The position numbers were made by a program, and so were the translations under genes. A stretch of 64,000 bases of DNA from Muribaculum intestinale (GTDB taxonomy: Bacteria > Bacteroidota > Bacteroidia > Bacteroidales > Muribaculaceae). Each line of letters begins with the position of its first letter. The first letter of the stretch is position 1. Of this stretch, positions 44,911 through 53,874 are shown one piece after another. The notes below the pieces were generated by a model. That model searched no databases, was not told the origin of the DNA, and saw nothing but the letters and a program-made list of their open reading frames with translations. The stretch is from contig NZ_CP021421.1 in assembly GCF_002201515.1 (NCBI RefSeq), positions 2,046,001 through 2,110,000 on the forward strand, given 5' to 3'.

Positions 44911-46296
44911 TTATGCAAGGCCGGCGATAACCTCCTTGATGTCGAGCGCGAGAGCATCGGCTTTATCCATTGTTGAGGCTTCGGCGTATATGCGGATAAT
45001 GGGCTCGGTGTTTGATTTGCGCAGGTGAACCCAGCAGTCTTCGAAGTCAATCTTTACGCCGTCGATGTCGGTTATCTTCTCGGAGGCGTATTTCTTTTTC
45101 ATAGCCTCAAGAATGGCGTCGACATTGATGTCGGGAGTAAGTTCGATTTTGTTCTTGGCTATGGAGTAGGGGGGATATCCGGCTTTAAGCTCGCTTACTT
45201 TCTTGCCGCTCTTAGCAAGTAGGGTAAGGAACAGGGCTACGCCTACAAGGGCGTCGCGTCCGTAGTGGGCTTCGGGATAGATTACACCACCGTTGCCTTC
45301 TCCACCGATGACAGCTCCGGTCTCTTTCATCTTTGCCACAACATTTACTTCGCCTACAGCGGCAGCCGAATAGGTGCAACCGTGTGCTACTGTAACGTCG
45401 CGCAGCGCGCGTGAGGAGCTAAGGTTGCTTACGGTAGCACCGGGGGTGTGCGACAATACATAGTCGGCTACAGCCACAAGGGTGTATTCTTCTACAAACA
45501 TCTCGCCGTTTTCCATTACAATGGCCAGACGGTCGACGTCGGGGTCGACAACGAATCCTACATCGGCACGGCCTTCGCGCATGAGGTCGGCAATCTGTGT
45601 GAGGTTTTCCGGGATTGGCTCAGGGGTATGGGCAAACTTTCCGTTGGCCTCGCAGTTGAGTTCTATGATATTTTTTACGCCAAGAGCACGCAACAATTGG
45701 GGTATGATGACACCTCCGACGGAGTTTACCGCGTCGACAGCTACGGTGAAGTCGGCATTGCGGATGGCTTCGGTATCCACGAGTTTGAGATTGAGCACTT
45801 CCTCAATGTGGCGGCGTGTATATGTGTCGTTTTTATATACGTGTCCGAGATTTTCGACTGTTGCAAATGTGTAGTCGTCATCGGCGGCGTATTCAAGCAC
45901 TTTCTGTCCCTGCTCGGCGTTGAGGAATTCGCCGTTTTCGTTGAGTAGCTTCAGTGCGTTCCACTGCATCGGATTGTGAGATGCGGTGAGTATTATACCT
46001 CCGCAAGCCTTTTCCATAACAACCGCGATTTCGGTTGTCGGTGTGGAGGCAAGGCCGATATTTACTACGTCGAAGCCCATGCCGGCCAGAGTGGCGGTGA
46101 CAAGGTCAGATACCATAGAGCCGGAGAGGCGGGCATCGCGTCCTACTACGATTACGTTAGTTTTACGGGTGGTGTTTTCTTTGATGAAGCGCGCATATGC
46201 GGCTGTGAATTTTACAATGTCAAGCGGGCTCAAGCCTTCGCCCGGGCGGCCTCCGATTGTGCCTCGTATGCCGGAAATGGATTTAATAAGTGACAT
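44911..46296 (-). CDS. glmM: Phosphoglucosamine mutase
   Basis: 461-aa alpha-D-phosphohexomutase converting glucosamine-6-phosphate to the 1-phosphate for UDP-GlcNAc and the cell wall. The active-site phosphoserine is S106 in TASHNPMQWNALK, the Mg-binding loop is DPDVDRLAI, the sugar loop GEGNGGVIYPE, and the C-terminal phosphate loop RKSNTEPIIRIYAEA. The downstream YbaK-like gene lies 22 bp away on the same strand. Confidence 0.93.
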   Translation of the reverse strand: MSLIKSISGIRGTIGGRPGEGLSPLDIVKFTAAYARFIKENTTRKTNVIVVGRDARLSGSMVSDLVTATLAGMGFDVVNIGLASTPTTEIAVVMEKACGGIILTASHNPMQWNALKLLNENGEFLNAEQGQKVLEYAADDDYTFATVENLGHVYKNDTYTRRHIEEVLNLKLVDTEAIRNADFTVAVDAVNSVGGVIIPQLLRALGVKNIIELNCEANGKFAHTPEPIPENLTQIADLMREGRADVGFVVDPDVDRLAIVMENGEMFVEEYTLVAVADYVLSHTPGATVSNLSSSRALRDVTVAHGCTYSAAAVGEVNVVAKMKETGAVIGGEGNGGVIYPEAHYGRDALVGVALFLTLLAKSGKKVSELKAGYPPYSIAKNKIELTPDINVDAILEAMKKKYASEKITDIDGVKIDFEDCWVHLRKSNTEPIIRIYAEASTMDKADALALDIKEVIAGLA

Positions 46297-46348
46297 TTGC
46301 AGCTTGTATAATAAGATTTGTGAACCAAAAATGTGCGGTGTGTATGTA

Positions 46349-46924
46349 TTATATCTTGCTCTTTGTATAGCGTACGCGGTACAGGTAGGGGATAACCGAT
46401 GCTATTTCGTCGGTCATACCGGCCTGAGAGCGGATGACAAGCTCTACTTCACAGTCGTAGTGAAGATAATCGAGTGGCAATTGCAGGCCTTCGCCCCATT
46501 GCGATGAAGATGTAATCTCCATGTTCTGGTAACGGAAATTGAACTGGGTGAGAGGGTTGTCGTTGTTGCCTTCTCCTTCCGGAAGAGTTCCGTTGGCGTA
46601 GCTGTACAGGTTGTAGCGAGTGAGACGCATGTATACAAGGTCGTTGTATTTTGCTTTCTCTCCGTCGGGATTATCCTTGATTACGCGCATGTATACCGTG
46701 CCGTCCTCGTCCATTCGGTAGTAGGGTGCATTTTCTCCCTGGAGGAAGACGCTGTCGGCGGGTACACTGCCAATCACTCTCTGGTCGGCAAGATAGGCGT
46801 TGATATATTTTGTCTCGTCATTCAGTAGCTCGGCGTAGCTTTTGGTGTGGCTGCACGAACTCATGGTTATCGCAGCAGGAATCACCACTGCGAGTAACTT
46901 CAGTATATTTTGCAGATATTTCAT
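46349..46924 (-). CDS. DUF4827-like lipoprotein, FKBP-resembling
   Basis: 191 aa, with a lipoprotein signal (MKYLQNILKLLAVVIPAAI) and Cys in SSC. The mature part has YAELLNDETKYINAYLADQ, then a beta-rich segment (GTVYMRVIKDNPD, YNDLVYMRLTRYNLYSYANGT) and a final GLQLPLDYLHYDCEVELVI. The layout recalls FKBP-type prolyl isomerases but active-site aromatics are not evident. I recall this as the DUF4827 family of Bacteroidales, with moderate certainty. It follows the DHH phosphoesterase by 30 bp. Confidence 0.75.
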   Translation of the reverse strand: MKYLQNILKLLAVVIPAAITMSSCSHTKSYAELLNDETKYINAYLADQRVIGSVPADSVFLQGENAPYYRMDEDGTVYMRVIKDNPDGEKAKYNDLVYMRLTRYNLYSYANGTLPEGEGNNDNPLTQFNFRYQNMEITSSSQWGEGLQLPLDYLHYDCEVELVIRSQAGMTDEIASVIPYLYRVRYTKSKI

Positions 46925-46954
46925 ATGTGTCGTATTGCGGGTGTATGTGATAAG

Positions 46955-47983
46955 TTACTGGTGAAGATACTTTTCTATGTCGGGGAAGGTTGAGCGGAAT
47001 ATCTCGATGGCTTCCTCCAACGAACATTTAAGCTCACCTCCGGCAGCATTGATATGTCCGCCTCCGTGGTAGTATTTCGAGCATAGCAAGTCGGCTCGGA
47101 AATTGCCTATACTGCGTGTCGATACTTTTATCTGGTCTTTATCCTCTCGCAGATATACAGAGTATACCATATCTTCTATGCCGAGCGGCGCGTTGACAAG
47201 GCCTTCGTCGTCACCGGGATGATAATCGAATCTTTTCAGCTCATCTTTGGTAAGCACGATGAGCGAGGTATGCAACTCCGGGAATATCTGCATGCGTTCG
47301 GCGACAGCATAGGCGTGAAGTTTGAGTGTGGATGTGCTGCGGGTGTTCATTACCTTTTTGTACAGCTCGTCCTTATTGATGCCTTTACGCAGGAGTTCGG
47401 CAATTATTATATATAAATCGGGGTCGTTGGAGTTGTATGTGAAGTTGCCGGTGTCGGTCATCATGCCTGTATAGATGCATGTGGCGGCTTTGCGGTCGAT
47501 GCGGTCGAAAAGCTCCAGCCGGCATAGCAGTCGGAATACAAGCACTGATGTAGATGACTGCTCGGGGTGGGATATGGTCACATGTGTGAATGGTTCCGGA
47601 CCTTCGTGATGGTCAATCATCACTTTCTTAGCAGGTGATGCCGCCAATTCGTCGCGCATGCGGTCTACGCGGTAAAGTGCGTTGAAGTCGAGACAGAACA
47701 CCAAATCGGCATCCTGCAGGAGTTGATGTGCGAAATCGGGGTACACGGTGTAGGGTACCACTTCTTTTACCCCGGGAAGAAACCTCAGGTTGCGTGGCGG
47801 TCGGTCGGGAGTGACCACTTTTGCTTCTTTGCCGATGTTGGCCAAAGTGTGCGCCAGACCGAATGCCGAGCCTATGGCGTCGCCGTCGGGCGATTTATGA
47901 CATGTGATGACGATGCGCTCGCTCTCCTCAAGCAGTTTGCGCACAGCTTTTACGTTGTCCTCGTTGATGACGGATTTTAACAT
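46955..47983 (-). CDS. DHH/DHHA1 phosphoesterase, NrnA-like (nanoRNase / pAp phosphatase)
   Basis: 342-aa manganese phosphoesterase. DHH-domain motifs include CHKSPDGDAIGSAFGL, DLVFCLDFNALYRVD and MIDHHEGPE; the DHHA1 end has GGGHINAAGG. Relatives degrade very short RNAs and dephosphorylate pAp. A textbook promoter (47990-48022) ends only 6 nt before the ATG at 47983, so its mRNA should be leaderless. The DUF4827-like gene probably shares its transcript. Confidence 0.92.
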   Translation of the reverse strand: MLKSVINEDNVKAVRKLLEESERIVITCHKSPDGDAIGSAFGLAHTLANIGKEAKVVTPDRPPRNLRFLPGVKEVVPYTVYPDFAHQLLQDADLVFCLDFNALYRVDRMRDELAASPAKKVMIDHHEGPEPFTHVTISHPEQSSTSVLVFRLLCRLELFDRIDRKAATCIYTGMMTDTGNFTYNSNDPDLYIIIAELLRKGINKDELYKKVMNTRSTSTLKLHAYAVAERMQIFPELHTSLIVLTKDELKRFDYHPGDDEGLVNAPLGIEDMVYSVYLREDKDQIKVSTRSIGNFRADLLCSKYYHGGGHINAAGGELKCSLEEAIEIFRSTFPDIEKYLHQ

Positions 47984-47989
47984 AACTCA

Positions 47990-48022
47990 CAAAGGTACGC
48001 AAAAAAGCGTAATGCGGCCAAA
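47990..48022 (-). promoter_or_regulatory. Promoter of the DHH phosphoesterase gene, abutting the start codon
   Basis: Minus-strand -33 TTTG (48019-48022) and -7 TACCTTTG (47990-47997) with a 21-bp spacer. Only 6 nt separate the -7 box from the ATG, so transcription should begin at or beside the start codon. Confidence 0.75.
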
Positions 48023-48100
48023 CGGCATATGCCGATTTTAGAAATTTTATTATGTGTGCCGGTTGTATCTGCGATTATGCGGGTGGGCGGCGGAATAAGC

Positions 48101-48640
48101 TCAAAGGTCGAGTATGCCTTCGGGGAGATTCATTCTGAGGATACGCCGGTCGGTGTCTATTTCCGTTATGAATTCATCGGCAACAGGGAGATAGACTGTG
48201 GCTGACGATGGGGTGGCTACGACGAACAGCACGTTTTCGGTGCTGTCGTTGATGTCGGTTATTTCTCCGACAGTCTGTCGGGTGGCGTCGTCAATTACCG
48301 TGAATCCGATAAGGTCGGAAGCGTAAAGGCCCCGGTCGTCTTCGTCAATATCATCTTCTGCAATGACATTGTCGGAGGTAAGCACATACAATGGATGGTT
48401 GGTAAGCTCGGCCGCCTCTCGCTCGTTGTTTATGTCGTCAAGCGCCATTATAAATGTGTCTGACCGCTTCTGGCGCATGGATGCGATGAAAAACGGCACA
48501 TATATTCCGTCAATCATCAGTATGATTCGCTTCAGGGAGTCTATATCTATGTCGACATCGAGATATGCGTTGATTTCGCCGTTGATGCCGTGAGGTTTTC
48601 CAAGACGCCCGATTGGTGTTAGCCGGTCAAGTGTAATCAT
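48101..48640 (-). CDS. rimM: Ribosome maturation factor RimM
   Basis: 179-aa two-domain protein assisting 30S head assembly through S19. The N-terminal domain begins LTPIGRLGKPHGINGEINAYL, matching the RimM start. The C-terminal PRC-barrel-like part has DLIGFTVIDDATRQTVGEI, YLPVADEFITEID and ends RRILRMNLPEGILDL. It lies 26 bp after murA in the DUF4290-murA-rimM group. No trmD or rpsP is present beside it, unlike the proteobacterial arrangement. Confidence 0.92.
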   Translation of the reverse strand: MITLDRLTPIGRLGKPHGINGEINAYLDVDIDIDSLKRIILMIDGIYVPFFIASMRQKRSDTFIMALDDINNEREAAELTNHPLYVLTSDNVIAEDDIDEDDRGLYASDLIGFTVIDDATRQTVGEITDINDSTENVLFVVATPSSATVYLPVADEFITEIDTDRRILRMNLPEGILDL

Positions 48641-48666
48641 CAGAGTGTGGTGGATTTCAGGGTTAT

Positions 48667-49977
48667 TCAGTCGGTCACACGTATGATTTTTGCGCCGATG
48701 GCATTCAGGCGCTTGTCGATGCCTTCATATCCACGGTCAATCTGATCGATATTCTGAATCTGGCTTGTGCCCTTTGCGCTCATGGCTGCTATCAGCATAG
48801 CTATTCCTGCGCGTATGTCGGGCGATACCATTGTGGTGGCTTTTAGCGAGTTGAGCCGTCCGGAGCCGATTACTGCAGCGCGGTGTGGGTCGCAGAGTAT
48901 TATCTGTGCGCCCATGTCAATCAGTTTATCGACGAAGAACAGTCGGCTCTCAAACATTTTCTGATGTATAAGCACACTGCCTCGTGCCTGTGTGGCTACC
49001 ACGAGAAATACGCTAAGAAGGTCGGGCGACAGTCCCGGCCAAGGGGCATCGGCAAATGTCATGATTGACCCGTCCATGAATGTTTCTATTTCATAGGAAT
49101 CATGTGATGGAATCAATATGTCATCTCCTTGACGCTCTATTGCTATGCCGAGCCGACTGAAGCTGTCGGGAATAATCCCAAGGTCGTCGTAGGCAACGTT
49201 GCGCAGACGTATCTCGCTCCCGGTCATCGCTGCCATTCCTATGAAACTTCCGACTTCAATCATGTCGGGAAGCACTTTGTGGTGTGCTCCTCCGAGAGTG
49301 TCGACTCCGTGGATTGTCAGAAGGTTTGAGCCTATACCATCGATTTTTGCCCCCATGGCAGAGAGCATACGGCACAACTGCTGGATATATGGTTCGCAGG
49401 CCGCATTATAGATGGTGGTGGTGCCTTTGGCAAGCACTGCCGCCATCACTATGTTGGCAGTGCCGGTGACGGAGGCTTCGTCAAGGAGCATGTAGCATCC
49501 GTTGAGGCCGTCGGCTTTTACCTCATAGGATTTAATATCACTTCGATATTCGAGGGTGGCGCCGAGTCTCTGTATGCCGATGAAGTGGGTGTCGAGGCGT
49601 CGGCGGCCTATCTTGTCACCGCCGGGCTTTGGAAGCACCGCATATCCGAACCGGGCCACAAGGGGGCCGAGCAACATTACCGATCCTCGCAGAGCGGCGG
49701 CGCGACGTCTGTATTCCGGAGTTGAAAGATATTCGATATTGACATTATCGGCCTGTATGGCATAGGAATGCGGCGACAGGCGCTCGACCTTGCAGCCCAT
49801 CTCTGCCAGGAGAGATATTAGGTTGTTTATGTCAAGAATATCGGGCACATTTTCTATCACCACCCGCTCGGGAGTGAGCAACGTGGCGCATATTATCTGC
49901 AATGCTTCGTTTTTGGCACCCTGTGGGGTGATATCGCCATGCATGCGATGGCCGCCTTCTACTATGAATGTGCTCAT
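48667..49977 (-). CDS. murA: UDP-N-acetylglucosamine 1-carboxyvinyltransferase with Asp in place of the fosfomycin-target Cys
   Basis: 436-aa EPSP-synthase-fold enzyme that transfers enolpyruvate to UDP-GlcNAc in the first committed peptidoglycan step. N-terminal AKNEALQIICATLLT and RRAAALRGSVMLLGPLVARFG fit MurA. In the catalytic loop, where E. coli has GGCxIGxRPVDxH, this protein reads GGDKIGRRRLDTH, so the residue alkylated by fosfomycin is D121. Asp at this position is known to keep activity but give intrinsic resistance. Its ATG overlaps the DUF4290 stop by 4 bp (ATGA), indicating translational coupling. Confidence 0.94.
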   Translation of the reverse strand: MSTFIVEGGHRMHGDITPQGAKNEALQIICATLLTPERVVIENVPDILDINNLISLLAEMGCKVERLSPHSYAIQADNVNIEYLSTPEYRRRAAALRGSVMLLGPLVARFGYAVLPKPGGDKIGRRRLDTHFIGIQRLGATLEYRSDIKSYEVKADGLNGCYMLLDEASVTGTANIVMAAVLAKGTTTIYNAACEPYIQQLCRMLSAMGAKIDGIGSNLLTIHGVDTLGGAHHKVLPDMIEVGSFIGMAAMTGSEIRLRNVAYDDLGIIPDSFSRLGIAIERQGDDILIPSHDSYEIETFMDGSIMTFADAPWPGLSPDLLSVFLVVATQARGSVLIHQKMFESRLFFVDKLIDMGAQIILCDPHRAAVIGSGRLNSLKATTMVSPDIRAGIAMLIAAMSAKGTSQIQNIDQIDRGYEGIDKRLNAIGAKIIRVTD

Positions 49978-50567
49978 TTTTTCTTTTTCTTCTTTTTTGA
50001 CGGTGCGGGAGGTGCTACGACCTTAAACTGGTGCAGGCGATAGCTGGCCGGGTCAAGGCGTATGGCTCCGTGGCTATAGTTGGCGAGGTCTTTGAATACT
50101 TTGGCATCATCGACACCCTCGGGGTTGATTGCCAGCAGCATCTTTTTCATATGGTTGGCAAGGAGGCTTATCAGTGCATCGCGTTCCTCTCCCGGCTCCA
50201 TATGCGAGGCAGTCTCAATCATGGCTTCCAGATTATGACCGTAGTGTCGGCAGCCTATGCCGTTGCGTGGATAGAACACCGGTTGCGGACGCGACTCCAG
50301 ACTGTCGGGCTGTATTACCTCAAACGGATAGTCGATGTCGAGCCGGAAGTTTGACATTATTGCCAGATGGTCCCATAATTGTTGCTCGTATCCTTCTTTC
50401 TGGCGGATATCGGGGAACAGATTGAGCATACAGTCGATTATCGAACGGGCACAGGCATTGCGCTCGTCGCGGTCTTCTATAGAGAGACAGTGCTCAACCA
50501 TCTGTTGTATGTTGCGGCCATATTCCGGAAGAATCAGTCGCCGCTGCTGGGTGTTGTATTTGAGCAT
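49974..50567 (-). CDS. DUF4290 protein
   Basis: 197 aa from the ATG at 50567 (MLKYNTQQRRLILPEYGRNIQ); the frame further upstream contains the promoter. The first segment and YPRNGIGCRHYGHNLE match the DUF4290 family, conserved in Bacteroidetes just before murA with unknown function. The C-terminus ends in a run of lysines (PAPSKKKKKKK), possibly for nucleic-acid or membrane contact. The stop overlaps the murA start by 4 bp. Confidence 0.87.
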   Translation of the reverse strand: MLKYNTQQRRLILPEYGRNIQQMVEHCLSIEDRDERNACARSIIDCMLNLFPDIRQKEGYEQQLWDHLAIMSNFRLDIDYPFEVIQPDSLESRPQPVFYPRNGIGCRHYGHNLEAMIETASHMEPGEERDALISLLANHMKKMLLAINPEGVDDAKVFKDLANYSHGAIRLDPASYRLHQFKVVAPPAPSKKKKKKK

Positions 50568-50587
50568 TCGTAAAAGAAACTTTTCCT

Positions 50588-50619
50588 CAAAGATAATGCT
50601 TTTTGGTGTAAGATGCAAG
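50588..50619 (-). promoter_or_regulatory. DUF4290-murA-rimM operon promoter
   Basis: Minus-strand -7 TATCTTTG (50588-50595) and a -33 CTTG (50616-50619), 20-bp spacer. The leader before the ATG at 50567 would be about 15 nt. Confidence 0.65.
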
Positions 50620-50633
50620 CGCTGTGGATGTGT

Positions 50634-51722
50634 TTATCCGGCTGTTTCCTCACTTTCTGCGGTAGCTGGATATGAGGCATCGGTAGATGAGGGGGCCATG
50701 TGGTTGAATCCCTGTGCACGCAGCTGCATTTCATTGCCGTCGCGCGTAACAAGCGCGCATCCCAGACTCTCTTTTGTTATATGTCCAATCACTTTTATGC
50801 CGGGGAGATTTTTTATTTTCTCATGGTCGGAGAGTGGTACTGTGAAGAGCAATTCATAGTCTTCACCTCCGTTGAGGGCGGCCGTAACGAGATTCATGCC
50901 GAGTTCTTCGGCCATTACCGCGGTCTGGTAGTCGATAGGTATGCGGTCCTCGTATACCCGGCATCCCGTGTGGCTTGCCCGGCATATATGGAGCAGTTCG
51001 CTCGACAGGCCGTCGGAAATATCCATCATGGCTGTGGGCTTTATGCCGGCGCCGGCGAGTGTGGCGATTATGTCGCGGCGGGCTTCGGGTTTCAGTTGTC
51101 GTTCGACAAGATACTCCTTTCCGTCAAATTTAGGTACGAAGTCTTTTTCTCCGGCCGATGCTATTTTTTCGCGTTCGAGCAGTTGCAGGCCCATGTATGC
51201 CGCACCGAGGTCGCCGCTTACGCAAATAAGGTCGGTGTCCTTGGCTCCGCTTCGGTATACGATTCTGTCGGAGGGAGAGTCACCGATGCATGTGACTGAT
51301 ATCACGAGACCCTGACGCGACGATGTAGTATCGCCGCCTACGAGGTCTACTCCGTATGCCTGACATGCTGTGCGCAGGCCGTCGTAAAGTGCATCGATAT
51401 GCTCAACGGCGAACCGGCTCGAGATACCGAGCGACACGACAATCTGGCGGGGTGTGCCGTTCATTGCGTATATGTCGCTGAAGTTGACCACGGCTGATTT
51501 GTAGCCCAGATGCTTGAGCGGTACATATGTGAGGTCGAAGTGTACTCCTTCGAGCAGCATGTCGGTGGTGACGAGCACATCGGTATCGGCATAGCGCATC
51601 ACTGCGGCGTCGTCGCCGGCGCCAAGCAAAGAACTTGCGTTTACCAGTGGAAACTCTCTGGTAATCCGGTCAATCAGGCCGAATTCGCCGATACTTGATA
51701 TTTCGGTCAGTTTTTGGTCCAT
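50634..51722 (-). CDS. thiL: Thiamine-monophosphate kinase
   Basis: 362-aa PurM-fold kinase making thiamine diphosphate from the monophosphate with ATP. Typical segments are GEFGLIDRITREFP, LLGAGDDAAVM, DMLLEGVHFDL, GGDTTSSRQGLVISVTCIG and MMDISDGLSSELLHICRAS, with NGGEDYELLFTVP near residue 290. The final about 25 residues (PSSTDASYPATAESEETAG) are a low-complexity acidic tail beyond the family core. No TPP riboswitch is seen upstream. It lies after the punA terminator, so its promoter is unclear. Confidence 0.93.
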   Translation of the reverse strand: MDQKLTEISSIGEFGLIDRITREFPLVNASSLLGAGDDAAVMRYADTDVLVTTDMLLEGVHFDLTYVPLKHLGYKSAVVNFSDIYAMNGTPRQIVVSLGISSRFAVEHIDALYDGLRTACQAYGVDLVGGDTTSSRQGLVISVTCIGDSPSDRIVYRSGAKDTDLICVSGDLGAAYMGLQLLEREKIASAGEKDFVPKFDGKEYLVERQLKPEARRDIIATLAGAGIKPTAMMDISDGLSSELLHICRASHTGCRVYEDRIPIDYQTAVMAEELGMNLVTAALNGGEDYELLFTVPLSDHEKIKNLPGIKVIGHITKESLGCALVTRDGNEMQLRAQGFNHMAPSSTDASYPATAESEETAG

Positions 51723-51744
51723 ATGGCAGACTTGTATGAATTAT

Positions 51745-51792
51745 TGATGCCGGCTGGTGTCGGGACGTAGCCCACGACGGCCGCCGGCATCA
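51745..51792 (-). terminator. punA terminator
   Basis: A perfect 10-bp stem (51745-51754 with 51783-51792) encloses a GC-rich 28-nt loop that can pair further. It lies 24 bp after the punA stop and 22 bp before the thiL ATG. Confidence 0.7.
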
Positions 51793-51816
51793 TGATATGT
51801 TGCGGTTGACGGGTGG

Positions 51817-52632
51817 TCAGAAGCGGTTGACCAGTTCGGTCATTATTTCCATCATTTTGGGCTGTGCGGCCTGAGCGGCTTTCTGCACCTCTTCGTGTGA
51901 CACTTTTTCTACTATGCCCTCGACTCCGAGGTCAGTGATTACAGACACTCCGAATACTTCGATTCCCATATGGCGTGCGACGATTACCTCAGGCACTGTC
52001 GACATGCCAACGGCGTCGCCTCCGATGATGTGGAAGTAGCGGTATTCGGCCGGTGTCTCGAATGTCGGGCCCTGTGTGCCGACATATACTCCGTGCATGA
52101 CACGGATGCCTTTTTCTTTGGCGATGTCTTTAGCGTGTGCTATAAGACGCTGAGAGTATGCTTCGCTCATATCGGGAAAGCGCGGACCCCATTCCTCGTA
52201 GTTTTTGCCGCGCAGAGGATGCTCGGGGAAGAGGTTGATATGGTCGGTGATAATCATTATGTCGCCAATCTCAAATTCAGGATTCATGCCGCCTGCCGCG
52301 TTGCTTACAAAGAGGGTTTTTATTCCGAGTTCGTGCATAACGCGGATTGGGAATGTCACGGTCTTCATGTCATAACCCTCGTAGAAGTGAAAACGGCCCT
52401 GCATGGCCATTACCGGACGGTCGCCGAGACGACCGAAAATCAGGTTGCCGCTATGTCCTTCGACAGTCGATACAGGAAAATTGGGTATCTCGTTGTAGGG
52501 TATATACTGTTTGTCGGCTATTGAGTCGACAAGCGCACCCAAACCTGTGCCCAGAATTATGGCTGTTGTAGGGATAGGTGTGCTGACACGTCCGCGGATA
52601 TATTCGGCGGTTTCTTTTATTTTTGCTAACAT
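51817..52632 (-). CDS. punA: Purine-nucleoside phosphorylase
   Basis: 271-aa trimeric-type (PNP/MTAP family) enzyme that splits inosine and guanosine with phosphate. The phosphate-binding N-terminus GTGLGALVD, VEGHSGNLIFG, and the family signature VSNAAGGMNPEFEIGDIMIITDHINL region (positions about 115-140) are visible, as is the purine-site VYVGTQGPTFETPAEYR followed by DAVGMSTVPEVIVARH. It lies 81 bp after lpxK. Confidence 0.94.
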   Translation of the reverse strand: MLAKIKETAEYIRGRVSTPIPTTAIILGTGLGALVDSIADKQYIPYNEIPNFPVSTVEGHSGNLIFGRLGDRPVMAMQGRFHFYEGYDMKTVTFPIRVMHELGIKTLFVSNAAGGMNPEFEIGDIMIITDHINLFPEHPLRGKNYEEWGPRFPDMSEAYSQRLIAHAKDIAKEKGIRVMHGVYVGTQGPTFETPAEYRYFHIIGGDAVGMSTVPEVIVARHMGIEVFGVSVITDLGVEGIVEKVSHEEVQKAAQAAQPKMMEIMTELVNRF

Positions 52633-52713
52633 GAGATTATAACGTGATTCTTGAATGTATGGTTTTCAATATGATTTACTTTAATACGTCAGGATGTGAT
52701 ATGCCGTAGGTAT

Positions 52714-53838
52714 CTATTTCCTTACCTGTGATGCCTGAGGATTATTGAAATTGCGCAGTATATGGCGTATTTCCATATCAAATGGATTAGAGTTCTGTGG
52801 CATTTTCTGCGGCATGAACTCAACCTTTATCGGCAGATAGAATGTCGATGTCTTGAGCTCAGGCGGGAAGTATGGATTATTGGCCATGCGTACCGAGTCT
52901 TTCTCGGTGGTAACAATGTATTTGTGTGTGCCTTCAAGCTGGTTGAATGCTTTAGCCAGTTCATTGAAATCGCGGCGCGAGAAATTGTGATGGTCTGGGA
53001 AGCGCACTACATTTACTTTGGCCTTGAATCCTTTTATATAGCGTACAAGCGGACGAGGGTTGGCTATTCCCGTCACTACAAGCACAGCATCGTCGGGATT
53101 GAGCCATTCAAGTCCTGGCACATACCGTACTTCGTCGGGAAATACGCTTACAAGATGCCCGTAGCGGTAATGTGAAAAATAAAGACGCTGGAATGGAAAC
53201 AGCTTGAGGTTGTCATAGATGATGCTTACATCTCCGGGTCTGATGTCGGTTGGGCATTTTGTCACAATCACGATGTCGGTACGGAGCAGTGCGCGCACCG
53301 ATTCGCGCAGACGTCCCAGCGGCAACATTTCATCGTTATATACCGGGCGGTGCCATTCGGTGAGTACAATCGATGTCGATGGCTTTACATATCGGTGCTG
53401 GAATGCGTCGTCGAGTACTATGAGGTTGATACGCGGATCAAGCCGCAACAACTCTTTGATTCCTTTTGCCCGGCTTTCGCATACAGCCACACGTATGTCG
53501 TGGCCATATTTCTGATATATCTGATATGGTTCGTCGCCTATGGCTGCCGGTGTGGAGCGTTTGTCGGCAAGGATGAATCCTTTTGTCCGACGCCTGTAGC
53601 CGCGTGACAGAACTCCTATATGGTATTCCTTGCGCAACAGGTCTACGATATATTCTGTATGTGGAGTCTTGCCTGTGCCTCCTACGGCAAGGTTGCCGAT
53701 TACAAGAACCGGGACCGGGAATGTGTGCTGTTTGAATATATGCCAGTCGAAGAGCTTGTTGCGCACAGCTGTCACCATGCCGTAAATCCACGACAATGGT
53801 TTAAGAATCAGTAAGTCTGCTATTTTGCTGTGGCGCAT
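52714..53838 (-). CDS. lpxK: Tetraacyldisaccharide 4'-kinase (lipid A synthesis)
   Basis: 374-aa membrane-associated kinase that adds the 4'-phosphate of lipid A, showing an LPS-bearing outer membrane. The P-loop VGGTGKTP is at about residues 52-59, followed by LSRGYRRRTKGFI, GDEPYQIYQK and LDDAFQHRYV (the family's DDxxQ-like segment). Further fits are FFSHY-like LYFSHYRYG and VVTGIANPRPLVRYI. sppA ends 36 bp upstream, so both may share the sppA promoter. Confidence 0.93.
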   Translation of the reverse strand: MRHSKIADLLILKPLSWIYGMVTAVRNKLFDWHIFKQHTFPVPVLVIGNLAVGGTGKTPHTEYIVDLLRKEYHIGVLSRGYRRRTKGFILADKRSTPAAIGDEPYQIYQKYGHDIRVAVCESRAKGIKELLRLDPRINLIVLDDAFQHRYVKPSTSIVLTEWHRPVYNDEMLPLGRLRESVRALLRTDIVIVTKCPTDIRPGDVSIIYDNLKLFPFQRLYFSHYRYGHLVSVFPDEVRYVPGLEWLNPDDAVLVVTGIANPRPLVRYIKGFKAKVNVVRFPDHHNFSRRDFNELAKAFNQLEGTHKYIVTTEKDSVRMANNPYFPPELKTSTFYLPIKVEFMPQKMPQNSNPFDMEIRHILRNFNNPQASQVRK

Positions 53839-53874
53839 ATGCTTTTTAGGTTCGGATGTTGTTTTTTCAGGAGG

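Noticed and set aside
44889..45050. N-terminal extension of the YbaK-like protein to 249 aa
   Set aside because: It would overlap the glmM coding end by about 140 bp, and the added sequence is a shadow of glmM in another frame.
50634..51816. TPP riboswitch in front of thiL
   Set aside because: The 94-bp gap holds only the punA terminator and has no THI-box-like sequence.
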